Shown here: one piece after another, positions 25,720-34,015 of the stretch | Layout of the letters: each line of letters opens with the position of its first letter | Numbering within the stretch: the first letter of the stretch is position 1 | Assembly: GCF_001314225.1 (NCBI RefSeq) | Contig: NZ_CP012697.1 | Coordinates: 2,480,001 to 2,544,000 of the forward strand | Origin: Microbacterium sp. No. 7 | GTDB taxonomy: Bacteria > Actinomycetota > Actinomycetes > Actinomycetales > Microbacteriaceae | Direction of reading: 5' to 3' | DNA: 64,000 nt | Translations under genes and position numbers: made by a program | The notes under the pieces: generated by a model | Told to the model about the DNA's origin: nothing | The model's database searches: none | Seen by the model: only the letters and a program-made list of their open reading frames with translations

Positions 25720-26202
25720 TCACCCGCGCCCCGTGTAGTCGGGACGCGGCGGCTGGAGGGGCTGGTCCGACAGCTCGCCGCCCTCGCGGCCGCCGTACGG
25801 ACGGCCGTGGTCGGCGAACTCCTCGCGCGTGAACACGAGCCGCCACGGCCCGGCCGTGAACTGGGCGCCCGTGCGCAGCGTCTCGCTGCGGTCGCCGGGA
25901 TGGGTCGCGGCGGCGTCGGGGTTGGCGTTCATCTCGCCCTCGCCGTGCAGCGTCAGCACGTACTCGTCCCGCTCGTCGTGGACGATCGTCGCGTGCACCG
26001 AGTCGGTGCCGGGCAGCTGCAGCGCGCACTCCGTCGACGAGCCGATGAGCAGCCTGTCCTCGTGCAGCTCGTGCACGAGCCGCTCCTGCTCCGACGAGAT
26101 GAGCAGCCGCGGGTGGCCGGCGCCCCAGGCCGCGTGGGTCGTGGTCGGCTCGGCGCCGTCGGCCGGGGTCTCTCGCCGATCGGTCTCTCCCTGATCGTTC
26201 AT
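25720..26202 (-). CDS. FHA-like domain protein
   Basis: A 160-residue acidic protein. The central part reads RLLIGSSTECALQLPGTDSVHATIVHDERDEYVLTLHG, the pattern of a forkhead-associated phosphothreonine-binding fold (Gly-Ser turn, then His after the Ser). The rest is polar and probably disordered, ending PPRPDYTGRG. The ATG at 26202 is chosen because of the strong AAGGAGGAGAGG site in front of it. No membrane segment is seen. It lies just downstream of the SDR gene on the same strand, so the two may be co-transcribed. Confidence 0.65.
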   Translation of the reverse strand: MNDQGETDRRETPADGAEPTTTHAAWGAGHPRLLISSEQERLVHELHEDRLLIGSSTECALQLPGTDSVHATIVHDERDEYVLTLHGEGEMNANPDAAATHPGDRSETLRTGAQFTAGPWRLVFTREEFADHGRPYGGREGGELSDQPLQPPRPDYTGRG

Positions 26203-26236
26203 CGTCCTCTCCTCCTTCTTCACGGGTGTCGCTTCT

Positions 26237-27118
26237 TCACAGGTGTCGCCCGCCGGTGACGGCGAGGATGGCGCCGGAGACGTACGAGGCGTCCTCCGAG
26301 GCGAGGTACACGTACGCCCCGGCGAGCTCGGCGGGCTGCCCGGCGCGCCCGAGGGGCGTGTCCTGGCCGAACTCCGGCAGCTTCTCGGGCCAGCCCGTGG
26401 CCGGGATCAGCGGCGTCCACACGGGACCCGGCGCGACGCCGTTCACGCGGATGCCGGCGGGGCCCTGCTGCTCGGCGAGCGCCTGGACGAACGCGACGAG
26501 CGCCGCCTTGGTCATCGCGTAGTCGAGCAGCGCCGGCGACGGGGAGGACGCCTGGATCGACGTCGTGACGATCACCGACGCGCCCGGCGGCAGGATCGGG
26601 AGCGCCTCGCGGACCATCCAGAAGGGGGCGTACAGGTTCGTGCGCATGACCCGGTCGAACTCCGCGGTCGAGAAGGCGGCGTCGTCGGCGCGCCGGCGCT
26701 GGTAGGCCGCGTTGAGCACGAGCAGATCGAGCCCGCCGAGCTGCTGCGCGGCGTGCTGCACGACGGCGGCCGACGCCTGCTCGTCGCGGATGTCGGCGGG
26801 GAGGAGCACGGCATCCCGGCCCTCGGCCTCGATCAGCTGGCCCGTCTCCTCGGCGTCGGCGGCCTCCTCGGGCAGGTAGTTGATCGCGACGTCGGCCCCC
26901 TCACGGGCGTACGCGACGGCGACGGCGCGCCCGATGCCGGAGTCGCCGCCGGTGATGAGCGCGCGTCTCCCCGTCAGCCGCCCCGCACCCCGGTAGGAGT
27001 ACTCGCCGTGGTCGGGGCGGGGCGTCGTCTCCGCGGTCAGACCGGGCTGGCTGCCGTCGTCTCGCGGAAAGCCGCGGGAGCGGTACTTCGTTCGCGGGTC
27101 GCGCATCTTCTCCGTCAT
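26237..27118 (-). CDS. Short-chain dehydrogenase/reductase
   Basis: A 293-residue SDR with a long N-terminal extension (about residues 1-45, as in stress-type SDRs such as YhdF/YhxC). The cofactor motif is GGDSGIGRAVAVAYAREGAD, then ADIRDE, LVLNAAYQ, Ser in TTSIQASS and the catalytic Tyr/Lys in LDYAMTKAAL (YxxxK). It ends with SYVSGAILAVTGGRHL. It is an NAD(P)-dependent oxidoreductase with unknown substrate, possibly in general stress together with the FHA-like gene 34 bp downstream. Confidence 0.9.
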   Translation of the reverse strand: MTEKMRDPRTKYRSRGFPRDDGSQPGLTAETTPRPDHGEYSYRGAGRLTGRRALITGGDSGIGRAVAVAYAREGADVAINYLPEEAADAEETGQLIEAEGRDAVLLPADIRDEQASAAVVQHAAQQLGGLDLLVLNAAYQRRRADDAAFSTAEFDRVMRTNLYAPFWMVREALPILPPGASVIVTTSIQASSPSPALLDYAMTKAALVAFVQALAEQQGPAGIRVNGVAPGPVWTPLIPATGWPEKLPEFGQDTPLGRAGQPAELAGAYVYLASEDASYVSGAILAVTGGRHL

Positions 27119-27217
27119 GCCCGCACGCTAACGAGCGGGGCGCGGGCACGCGAAGGGGGTTGACAATCCCGCGCCCGAGCGCTCACACGACGAGCGGACC
27201 GCCCGCCGGGCCGGGGA

Positions 27218-28276
27218 TCAGGCTCCCGGGCTCCGAGCGCCCTCGGTCGGCGGGCTCCCCGACGCCGCCGCGAAGCGCCGCGCGCACGCGCGCAGCAGGT
27301 CTACGAGCTCGGGCGAGTCGAGCACCTCGAACGGCCAGGTCAGCCAGACCAGGCACGACGCGAGCACCTCGACGCGCACGTCCGCGATCGGCCACTCCGT
27401 GGCCTCGGCGCCGTCGGCGGTGCGCACGGCGCGAAACCCCTCGGCGTAGCCCCGCATGTGCTCCTCCACCTCGGCCAGCGGCGCGTGGATGAGGATCGTC
27501 GCGGCGTGCACGCGCTGCAGGCGGTCGATGCGGTCGGCGACGTAGGCGGCGGCGTCGCCGCCCGGCACGGGGCGGCCGGCGAAGCGCACGCCCGTCGGCT
27601 CGGGGCGGCGGATGCGGTCGACCCGGAAGGTGCGCCAGTCGTCGCGGTCGAGGTCCCACGCCAGCAGGTACCAGCGCCGGCCGTGCGCGACGAGCCGCGC
27701 CGGCTCGACCCTGCGGCCCTCGTCGTGCGCGGGGGCGCCGTGCCCCGTGCGGTCCGCGTCGGGATCGGCGGGCGCGGTCGCGGCGGAGTAGCGCAGACGC
27801 AGCCGCTCCCGGTCGCGACAAGCCATCGCGAGCACCGCGACGACACCGGGGTCGACCGGCTCCGACGGCGTGACGGTGAACGACGCCGCGGAACGGATCG
27901 CGCGGGCGCGCGTGGCGGCGGCCGAGGGCAGCACGGTCTCGAACTTGGCGAGCGCGTTCTGGGCGAGCTCGCTGTCGCCGATCGCCCCCGATCGGGCCGC
28001 CTGCGCGAGCGCCGTGGAGATGAGCACCGCCTCGTCGCCGGTGAAGACGAGCGGCGGGAGCGCCCCGTCGGCGCGCAGCCGGTAGCCGCCATGGCGGCCG
28101 CGGACGGCGCCGACCCGGTAGCCGAGCGTGCGGAGCCGCTCGATGTCGCGGCGCAGGGTGCGTTCGGCGACGCCGAGCCGATCGGCCAGCTCGGCGCCCG
28201 GCCAGAACCGGCGCGCGGTCATCAGCTCGAGCAGTCGCAGCGTGCGCGCGGTCGGATCGGCCTCGGCATCCTCCAT
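27218..28276 (-). CDS. WYL-domain transcriptional regulator
   Basis: A 352-residue regulator. The N-terminal HTH_11-type winged helix (LLELMTARRFWPGAELADRLGVAERTLRRDIERLR, shown here in pieces: PGAELADRLGV and RTLRRDIERL) is followed by a WYL domain (PARLVAHGRRWYLLAWDLDR, about residues 190-260) and a C-terminal WCX-like region. WYL proteins are ligand-sensing repressors or activators. The ATG at 28276 has a GGAGGG site. It is divergent from the epoxide hydrolase gene; the intergenic region holds a clean inverted repeat, so it probably regulates itself and that enzyme. Confidence 0.9.
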   Translation of the reverse strand: MEDAEADPTARTLRLLELMTARRFWPGAELADRLGVAERTLRRDIERLRTLGYRVGAVRGRHGGYRLRADGALPPLVFTGDEAVLISTALAQAARSGAIGDSELAQNALAKFETVLPSAAATRARAIRSAASFTVTPSEPVDPGVVAVLAMACRDRERLRLRYSAATAPADPDADRTGHGAPAHDEGRRVEPARLVAHGRRWYLLAWDLDRDDWRTFRVDRIRRPEPTGVRFAGRPVPGGDAAAYVADRIDRLQRVHAATILIHAPLAEVEEHMRGYAEGFRAVRTADGAEATEWPIADVRVEVLASCLVWLTWPFEVLDSPELVDLLRACARRFAAASGSPPTEGARSPGA

Positions 28277-28292
28277 CCCTCCACTATCTCGA

Positions 28293-28319
28293 ATATCAGG
28301 ACAGGATTCGACCTGATAT
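28293..28319. promoter_or_regulatory. Inverted repeat, candidate operator for the WYL regulator
   Basis: ATATCAGG (28293-28300) and CCTGATAT (28312-28319) form a perfect 8-bp inverted repeat with an 11-bp spacer, inside the divergent promoter region of the WYL regulator and the epoxide hydrolase. It is AT-rich relative to its surroundings. Confidence 0.65.
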
Positions 28320-28383
28320 CGCGCCATCCTTGTGCCAGAAGCTCCCGCCGGGCCCGCGAAGCCCCTGAACGAAGGAACAGACC

Positions 28384-29526
28384 ATGCAGATCCAGCCTTT
28401 CGTCGTCGACGTTCCGGCGCACGACGTCGACGATCTCCTGACCCGTCTCGCGGCGACGCGGTGGCCGAACGTCGCCGACGCCGACGCCGACGAGAGGGGC
28501 GTGAGCCTGACCTGGCTGCGCCGTGCGGCGGAGCACTGGCGCACCGCCTTCGACTGGCGCGCGGCCGAGGCGGCCCTCAACCGCCTGCCGCAGTTCACCG
28601 CCGACGTCGACGGCGTGCCGCTCCACTTCGTGCACGCCCGCGCGGGCGGCGCCGGCCTGCCCGTGCTGCTCGTGCACGGCTGGCCCGACTCGTTCCTGCG
28701 CTACCGGGACGTCGTGCCGCTGCTCGTCGCGGCCGGGCACGACGTGATCGTGCCCTCGCTGCCGGGCTTCGCGTTCAGCGGGCAGCCCGAGGGACCGCTG
28801 CGGCTCGCCGGCGCAGCCGAGCAGCTGCACGCGCTCGTCACGGGCCTCGGCCATGAGCGGTACGCCGTCTCGGGCGGCGACTGGGGCGCAGGCATCGCCG
28901 ACCACCTCGCGACGACGCATCCCGGCTCCGTCGCGGCGCTGCACCTGACCGACGTGCCGTTCACGCGGTCGTTCCAGGTCGACCGTTCGGCGCTCTCCGC
29001 GGCGGAGCAGACGTACTTCGCCGAGACCGACGCCTGGTTCGAGGGCGCGGCGTACTTCGGCATCCAGGCCGCCGAGCCGACCGCGCTCGCGACGGGCCTC
29101 AGCGACTCGCCCGTCGCGCTGCTCGCATGGCTCGGCGGGAAGATCCGCGCGTGGAGCGACGCCGAGCCCGACCTCACGGCGCTCCTCACCGAGGTGAGCG
29201 TGCACTGGTTCGCCAACGACGCGCGCTCCGCGCTGGGCCTGTACGCGGAGGCGATCGACCCCACCGCGTGGAGCGACGACGAGAGCGGCTGGGGCGGCGA
29301 CGACGCGGCCGAGGTCGCCGGTGACCGGGGCGCCCCGGCCCCGCGCATCCCCACCGGCCTGACGCTCTTCCCGAAGGACTTCGTGACGGCGCCGCGCGAG
29401 CACGCCGAGCGCTTCTACGACGTGCGGCGCTTCACGGTCGCGCCGTCCGGCGGCCACTTCGGCGCGACAGAGGCGCCCGCCTTCTTCGCCGAGGAGGTGA
29501 TCGCCCTGCTGACGGGGCTCTCCTGA
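28384..29526 (+). CDS. Epoxide hydrolase (EHN domain, alpha/beta-hydrolase)
   Basis: A 380-residue protein with the epoxide-hydrolase N-terminal domain (residues about 1-100) followed by an alpha/beta-hydrolase core. The oxyanion motif is HGWPDSFLRY, the nucleophile Asp is in SGGDWGAGIAD (about residue 167), and the catalytic His is in SGGHFGATEAP near the C-terminus. Such enzymes open epoxides to diols, as in juvenile-hormone epoxide hydrolase-like bacterial members. GAACGAAGGAACAGACC precedes the ATG. It is probably controlled by the divergent WYL regulator. Confidence 0.9.
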   Translation: MQIQPFVVDVPAHDVDDLLTRLAATRWPNVADADADERGVSLTWLRRAAEHWRTAFDWRAAEAALNRLPQFTADVDGVPLHFVHARAGGAGLPVLLVHGWPDSFLRYRDVVPLLVAAGHDVIVPSLPGFAFSGQPEGPLRLAGAAEQLHALVTGLGHERYAVSGGDWGAGIADHLATTHPGSVAALHLTDVPFTRSFQVDRSALSAAEQTYFAETDAWFEGAAYFGIQAAEPTALATGLSDSPVALLAWLGGKIRAWSDAEPDLTALLTEVSVHWFANDARSALGLYAEAIDPTAWSDDESGWGGDDAAEVAGDRGAPAPRIPTGLTLFPKDFVTAPREHAERFYDVRRFTVAPSGGHFGATEAPAFFAEEVIALLTGLS

Positions 29527-29554
29527 GGCTCGGGCGGGCGCCGCGCCCTCCCCC

Positions 29555-30625
29555 TCAGCAGTGGAAGGTGACGGTGACCGATCCGGGTGCGCCGTAGGGG
29601 CCGCCGCTCGCGGTCGCCCCGGCGGGCACCAGGTTGCCGCCGCCTCCCCCGCCGCCGCTGATGCGGAACGTCCAGAGCGGGTCGTTGCGGCGGGTGAACG
29701 AGGATCCGCCGCCGCCACCGCCGTAGCCCCCTCCTCCACCGCCGCCGGAGTTTCCGCTGTCGTTCCACCAGCCGCCGACCGACCCGGCGTTCGCGCCGGT
29801 GCCGCCGTTGTTGCCGCTCGCGCCTCCGCCGTTGACCCTGGCGTCCGTGACGCCCCATCCGGTGCCCGACCCGGAGGTCGCGACGCCGCCCGTTCCGACC
29901 CCGCCCTGCTTGCCCCCGCCGGCGGTGCCGTAGATCGCCCCGAAGATGCCCGAGGTGAGGAGCTCGTACAGGTGTCCGTCCACGCCGACGGCGCCCGCGT
30001 TCGACGTCCCGGCGCCGTTGCCCGTGCCCGCGGTGAGATCGGTGATGAACCACGGCTGCAGCCGGCCGGCGCCACCGGCGCCGCCGGCCACGACGAGGAC
30101 GATGCCGTTGACGAGCAGCGCCGACGCGCCGCCTCCTCCGCTGCCGCGCTGGCCGTCGGTCTTGCCGGACACGAGCGTGCCGCTGTTGCCGCCCTTGCCG
30201 TAGGAGCTGTCCCCTCCGGTGCCGGCGGCCAGGCCCATGCCGCCCGCCTGCAGCGCGAGCACGTCCCCGGGCTTGATGACCGCGGTCGGCCCGACGTCGA
30301 GGGTGCCCTTGACGCGTCCCGGCAGGTACATGCCCGCCGGCGCGCCGCCCCCGCTGTCGGAGCCGCCGCCGACGAGCTCGAACGTCATCTTGGTGAACCC
30401 CGCCGGCACGACCAGGCCCGTCAGGTCGCTCTTCGTCGACTTCGGCACGGCCGCGCCGAGCGCCGGTGTCGCGTGCGACACCGGCGTCGCGGTGCATGTC
30501 GTCGCGGCCGCCCGCGGCACGCCGATCGTCATGGCGAGCGCGGGCATCGCCCACGCGGCGCTCTGCAGCACCGTGCGTCGCTCCACGCGACCCGGTGCCG
30601 CGCCGCTCATCTCCCTCTTGGTCAT
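29555..30625 (-). CDS. Glycine-rich secreted protein with a Tat-like signal
   Basis: A 356-residue protein. The N-terminus contains RRTVLQSAAWAMPALAMTIGV and AAA, a twin-arginine-like signal with probable cleavage near residue 42. The mature part is extremely Gly-rich (tracts such as GGGGGGGYGGGGGGSS), with a repeated turn-rich pattern and a final Cys (VTVTFHC), resembling surface or adhesin-type glycine-rich proteins. It probably acts at the cell surface or is released. The function is not identified. Upstream (30,690-30,760) is an AT-richer promoter region with GTATA and GTATGCG repeats. Confidence 0.7.
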   Translation of the reverse strand: MTKREMSGAAPGRVERRTVLQSAAWAMPALAMTIGVPRAAATTCTATPVSHATPALGAAVPKSTKSDLTGLVVPAGFTKMTFELVGGGSDSGGGAPAGMYLPGRVKGTLDVGPTAVIKPGDVLALQAGGMGLAAGTGGDSSYGKGGNSGTLVSGKTDGQRGSGGGGASALLVNGIVLVVAGGAGGAGRLQPWFITDLTAGTGNGAGTSNAGAVGVDGHLYELLTSGIFGAIYGTAGGGKQGGVGTGGVATSGSGTGWGVTDARVNGGGASGNNGGTGANAGSVGGWWNDSGNSGGGGGGGYGGGGGGSSFTRRNDPLWTFRISGGGGGGGNLVPAGATASGGPYGAPGSVTVTFHC

Positions 30626-30774
30626 TCCCCCCTGCTTCCCCCGGCCGTAGCCAGACGTCCCCCCGATCAGGGATGAACCCGATCACGCTGATACTGAGGG
30701 GAGTATATACGCATACCGGGGGGTGTATGCGCCGATACGGCCGGGAGTATCCGCGGCCGGACGTCATCCGGGGA

Positions 30775-30840
30775 GGTCGCGCGTTCCCGAGGAGATCGCG
30801 CGTTCCCGAGGAGGATGCCGCGCAGAACGCTCCTCGGGAA
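30775..30840. repeat. Tandem and inverted repeat block
   Basis: CGCGCGTTCCCGAGGAG occurs twice in tandem (about 30778-30794 and 30797-30813), and CTCCTCGGGAA (30830-30840) is the reverse complement of its end, so the region can fold into alternative hairpins. It lies between the Gly-rich gene promoter and the end of the RibD-like operon. Confidence 0.7.
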
Positions 30841-30887
30841 GGATCCCGACCCTCGCGAACGACGCGCGGGCAGGCGGCACGCCGGCG

Positions 30888-31463
30888 TCAGGACACCGGC
30901 CGGTAGCGAACCCTCACGGTGGAGGCCGGGTCGCCCGACAGTGGACTGAGTCGAACCGGTCTGCCCCCGGGCATGCTGTAGAGCCGGATGCCGTCGCCGA
31001 GAAGGACAGGGGCGATGTGCAAGTCGATCTCGTCGATCAGGCCGAGTTCGAGGAGCTGGGCGCCGATGCTCGGAGAGAACACCATGACGTCCTTCCCTCC
31101 GGCGGCGGCCAGCGCCAACTGAACGACGTCGGACGGATCGCGATGCAGGAAGGTCACGTTCTCCGCGGGTTCGGCGTCTTCTGGATGGTGCGTGAGGACG
31201 AAGATCGGCCCCTGCCAGGCACCGCCCCAGGGGCTGTGTCCCACCGGCGAGTCCCACCCGTCGCGTCCGGCGATGATCGCGCCGGTGCCTTCGATGTAGC
31301 CCTCGATGACACCGGGCTCCGTGCGGTATCCACCGGTTCCCATCCAGTCCACACTGTGCTGCGGCCCGGCGACGAACCCGTCCAGAGACGTCATGAAGCC
31401 CCACAGCACGCGTCCGTGACCCTGCTGCGGCTGTTCCGTCGCTTCCGGCGTCTGTCCGCTCAT
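30888..31463 (-). CDS. Dihydrofolate reductase/RibD C-terminal-family protein 1
   Basis: A 191-residue RibD_C-type reductase: VLWGFMTSLDGFVAG near the N-terminus, a central GAIIAGRDGWD, PIFVLTHHPED, then IGAQLLELGLIDEIDLHIAPVLLGDGIRLY, the usual family C-terminal block. These proteins are NADPH-dependent reductases related to DHFR, mostly of unknown substrate. It is the last gene of a three-gene operon; its ATG overlaps the stop of the VOC gene (ATGA). Expression is probably governed by the divergent HxlR regulator at the operon head. Confidence 0.85.
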   Translation of the reverse strand: MSGQTPEATEQPQQGHGRVLWGFMTSLDGFVAGPQHSVDWMGTGGYRTEPGVIEGYIEGTGAIIAGRDGWDSPVGHSPWGGAWQGPIFVLTHHPEDAEPAENVTFLHRDPSDVVQLALAAAGGKDVMVFSPSIGAQLLELGLIDEIDLHIAPVLLGDGIRLYSMPGGRPVRLSPLSGDPASTVRVRYRPVS

Positions 31464-31834
31464 GAGATCTCGCCCTTCGTTGCGTCGTCCTGCGGTGGCG
31501 CGGCGGCCAGGGAGATGCTGTTCCCGTCGGGGTCGACGATGGTGACGTGCTGCACGCCGTTGCCGTAGGTCTCGACGGGCTGGTGCACCATCCCCGCCGA
31601 ACGCCATCGCGGCAGGTAGGCCTCGAGACGGGGGACACCCAGGGTCATGAGTCCGCCTCCGGCCCGCTTCTCGTCGGGGGCGACGAAGAGCCAGGTCGCC
31701 GCAGCAACGTGCCACATGGCCTCCTCGCCGACGACCTCATCGGGGGATCGCCCGAAGAACACCGAGTACCAGTCGATCGCCGCAGAGAGATCGCGCACCG
31801 GAAGCCCCGCGAAGACCTGTGTCTCGATATCCAT
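31460..31834 (-). CDS. VOC (glyoxalase-like) family protein
   Basis: A 124-residue single-module VOC protein: FAGLPVRDLSAAIDWYSVFFGR at the start, WLFVAPDEKRAGG in the middle, HVTIVDPDGNSISL at the end. VOC proteins form dimers with a metal site and include glyoxalases, dioxygenases and antibiotic-binding proteins. It overlaps both neighbours by 1-4 bp, so it is translationally coupled between two RibD-like genes. The specific reaction is not readable. Confidence 0.88.
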   Translation of the reverse strand: MDIETQVFAGLPVRDLSAAIDWYSVFFGRSPDEVVGEEAMWHVAAATWLFVAPDEKRAGGGLMTLGVPRLEAYLPRWRSAGMVHQPVETYGNGVQHVTIVDPDGNSISLAAAPPQDDATKGEIS

Positions 31835-32529
31835 CAGAGCGTGTCCCCAGCGGGCCGCCACGGAGACGTGCGGGGAGGCTCGGCGGCCCTTCGGGTGAAG
31901 GTCATGTGCACTGTGCCGCTCTCGGCCACCTCGGTCGTCACCTCGTAGGCGGACTCGAGACCGCGGAGCCCGTCCCAGAGTCGCACGCCGCCGCCGAGCA
32001 GGATCGGTGCGACCGCGACGTGGAGCCGATCGATGAGACCGGCTTCGAGGAACTCGCGGACGACGGTGGGCCCGCCCCCGATCCGCACATCGCGACCTTC
32101 AGCTGCCTCGGCAGCCAGTCCGAGCACCTCCGCGGGCGTGGCCGAGAGGAAGTGGAACACGTTTCCGCCCTCCAGCGTCAGATCGGGACGCGTCTCATGC
32201 GTGAGGACGAAGACGGGGACGTGGAACGGAGGGTTCTCGCCCCAGTATCCGCGCCAGTCCGGGTCGTTCGGGTGCAGGTCGAGGCCGAACATGCCGGCGC
32301 CCATGATCTCGGCCCCGATCTCCGCGAAGTACGCGCTCGCGTACTTGTCGTCGATCCCGGTCGTGCCGGCACCGGACGTGTCGCCGAGGACACGCTCGCG
32401 GAAGGTCCGCGTCGCCGTATAGGAGTCGACCAGGCGGAACCAATCCTCGCCCAGCGGCTCCTCCCGCGTCGGGTGGGACGGGCTGCCGAAGCCGTCGATC
32501 GACAGGTTCAAGTCGGCGTGCACTTTCAT
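31834..32529 (-). CDS. Dihydrofolate reductase/RibD C-terminal-family protein 2
   Basis: A 231-residue paralogue-type RibD_C protein: MKVHADLNLSIDGFGSP, AEIGAEIMGAGMFG, VPVFVLTHETRPD, GGGPTVVREFLEAGLIDRLH and VAPILLGGGVRLW. It is the first gene of the three-gene operon, with an AGGGAGA site and ATG at 32529, and its stop overlaps the VOC start. Having two distinct RibD-like reductases in one operon is common in actinobacteria with HxlR regulators. The substrate is unknown. Confidence 0.88.
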   Translation of the reverse strand: MKVHADLNLSIDGFGSPSHPTREEPLGEDWFRLVDSYTATRTFRERVLGDTSGAGTTGIDDKYASAYFAEIGAEIMGAGMFGLDLHPNDPDWRGYWGENPPFHVPVFVLTHETRPDLTLEGGNVFHFLSATPAEVLGLAAEAAEGRDVRIGGGPTVVREFLEAGLIDRLHVAVAPILLGGGVRLWDGLRGLESAYEVTTEVAESGTVHMTFTRRAAEPPRTSPWRPAGDTL

Positions 32530-32546
32530 CGCGATCTCCCTAGTGC

Positions 32547-32575
32547 TTGCATATTGCAATTACCATCGTGATGGT
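32547..32575. promoter_or_regulatory. Two adjacent palindromes in the HxlR/RibD-like divergent promoter
   Basis: TTGCATATTGCAA (32547-32559) and ACCATCGTGATGGT (32562-32575) are two consecutive palindromes in an AT-rich stretch between the divergent genes. They are good candidates for operator sites of the HxlR protein. Confidence 0.6.
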
Positions 32576-32604
32576 TGACTGGTGTTGCGTCAAGGAGGTG
32601 ACCC

Positions 32605-33096
32605 ATGAGCCCACGATCAGGGTGTGCGATCAACGCCGCCGTCGAGGCGCTCGGCGACCAGTGGTCGTTCCTCGTGCTGCGGGACATGGTCTTCGGTGAC
32701 CGGCGGTACTTCCGCGAGCTGCTGTCCGGCTCGATCGAGGGCATCGCATCCAACATCCTCGCCGATCGACTGAAGAAGCTCGTCGCCGCCGGCATCCTCA
32801 CCAAAGAAGACGCCGGCCGCGGGCACCGTTCCCGATACAGCCTGACCGAGGCGGGCATCCAGACCGTCCCGATCCTGTTCGCCCTCGGCAACTGGGGGCT
32901 CGACTGGCGCGACGGCACACCAGAGCTGCGAACCCGGCAAGAGCTGATGCGCGCAGAGGGACCGGACTTCGTCGAGGAACTCATGGACGAGCTGCGCGTG
33001 CGCCACCTCGGTGCTGGGCCGCGATCCAGCACCAGTCCCGGCCCCCTCGAACGCCTCGACGCCGCCTATCGAGCGGCGGCCGACAGCGAGCACTGA
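32605..33096 (+). CDS. HxlR-family transcriptional regulator
   Basis: A 163-residue winged-helix regulator of the HxlR (DUF24) family: CAINAAVEALGDQWSFLVLRDM at the N-terminus, then RYFRELLSGSIEGIASNILADRLKKL (recognition region, in pieces), then GHRSRYSLTEAG in the wing. HxlR proteins often sense aldehydes or redox state through a Cys; Cys8 (SGCAIN) is present. It has an excellent AAGGAGGTGA ribosome-binding site. It is divergent from the RibD/VOC operon and likely regulates it. Confidence 0.9.
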   Translation: MSPRSGCAINAAVEALGDQWSFLVLRDMVFGDRRYFRELLSGSIEGIASNILADRLKKLVAAGILTKEDAGRGHRSRYSLTEAGIQTVPILFALGNWGLDWRDGTPELRTRQELMRAEGPDFVEELMDELRVRHLGAGPRSSTSPGPLERLDAAYRAAADSEH

Positions 33097-33154
33097 GCCT
33101 CCGCCAATGACACAGGGGCCATAGGACAGAACGAGGTGCCGCGCAGATGCAGAC

Positions 33155-33194
33155 AACGACGAGAGGCCCCCGCAAGCGGGGGCCTCTCGTCGTT
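33155..33194 (+). terminator. Rho-independent terminator after hxlR-type gene
   Basis: A perfect 18-bp stem (AACGACGAGAGGCCCCCG and its complement) with a CAAG loop, about 60 bp after the HxlR stop. It marks the end of the conserved chromosomal segment before the accessory region. Confidence 0.92.
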
Positions 33195-33196
33195 CG

Positions 33197-33472
33197 GTGG
33201 ACGCAATGGAACGCTGCGGGAACAGGCGACCACGGGTCGAGAGGTTGGTTTCCGCGTGGAATCAAGGCATCCGCGAGGGTGCCGAGTCCGAGGACAGGGC
33301 CGATGACCCGCTGATCGCGGCGTCGGCGGAACCAAGTAAACGACCTCGAACACGACTCACTGACGAGGAAGTGGACGCTATGCGAACAGCCCGCGCGCAG
33401 GGCGTGAGCGTGAACGCGCTGGCGCCCCGGTTCGAGGTTCACCGGGGCACGGTGTGGGCGAAGACGCGCTGA
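33197..33472 (+). CDS. Resolvase-like HTH protein, possibly a truncated recombinase
   Basis: A 91-residue protein whose C-terminal half (TRLTDEEVDAMRTARAQG, then VSVNALAPRFEVHRGTVW) is a helix-turn-helix as found at the C-terminus of serine resolvases/invertases (Hin type). No catalytic recombinase domain precedes it, so this is either a stand-alone HTH protein or a remnant. The start is uncertain (GTG 33197 or ATG 33206), and it begins right after the terminator hairpin with no visible promoter. It is the first accessory-type gene after the conserved block. Confidence 0.4.
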   Translation: MDAMERCGNRRPRVERLVSAWNQGIREGAESEDRADDPLIAASAEPSKRPRTRLTDEEVDAMRTARAQGVSVNALAPRFEVHRGTVWAKTR

Positions 33473-33566
33473 CCGACGCGCAGCAGCGCGCGGCGTACAG
33501 ACACCTTTCGCGGGATGAGAACGAGGCAACGTCGACCCGCTCGGGCTCGCTAACCGCTGGGCACCC

Positions 33567-34004
33567 TCACTGCTTCGTTCTGTGTTGCTTCACCGCTTTC
33601 ACGGTTCCGTCGGGGTTGTAGGCAATCCATTCGCCGGACTTGCGGCCGTGATCGTATTCTCCGGCATCGAGCGGGCGGCCCTGGGCGTCCCAACGCTCCC
33701 ATCGGCCGTGCTTGACATCGCGATCGATATTGCCGCGTTGCAACAGGGCACCGTTGGCGCGATACCAGGTCCAGGTCCCATGCAGCACGCCGTGTTCATA
33801 GGGGCCTTCGGAGCGGAGCCTGCCGTCAAGGGAGTAGTGCCGCCAGGTTCCGTGGCGCTCGCTTTCGTCGTAGTTGCCGACCATCACCCCGCCGTGGGGG
33901 TCTGGCTCGGTCCACTGGCCGGTCTTCCGGCCCTGGTCATCGAGCGTGTTGGGCGACTCAGGTGCGGCTCCTACGCGCGGCTCGTGAGCTTTGTTCCGTG
34001 TCAT
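33567..34004 (-). CDS. MORN-repeat (YwqK-like) protein
   Basis: A 145-residue protein made of about five MORN-like repeats with the G-W/Y-N-G spacing: GRKTGQWTEPD, SERHGTWRHYSLDG, GVLHGTWTWYRANG, DVKHGRWERWDAQG and GRKSGEWIAYNPDG. This pattern is found in proteins annotated as YwqK-family antitoxins. No toxin gene is adjacent, so that role is unsupported here. The ATG at 34004 gives a short polar leader; the frame upstream is Arg-rich and non-coding-like. Confidence 0.75.
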   Translation of the reverse strand: MTRNKAHEPRVGAAPESPNTLDDQGRKTGQWTEPDPHGGVMVGNYDESERHGTWRHYSLDGRLRSEGPYEHGVLHGTWTWYRANGALLQRGNIDRDVKHGRWERWDAQGRPLDAGEYDHGRKSGEWIAYNPDGTVKAVKQHRTKQ

Positions 34005-34015
34005 GACTCTGTGCT

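Noticed and set aside
33567..34004. Toxin-antitoxin pair based on the YwqK-like label
   Set aside because: Only MORN-like repeats are visible and no toxin-like partner is adjacent; the VOC gene beside it is not a toxin family.
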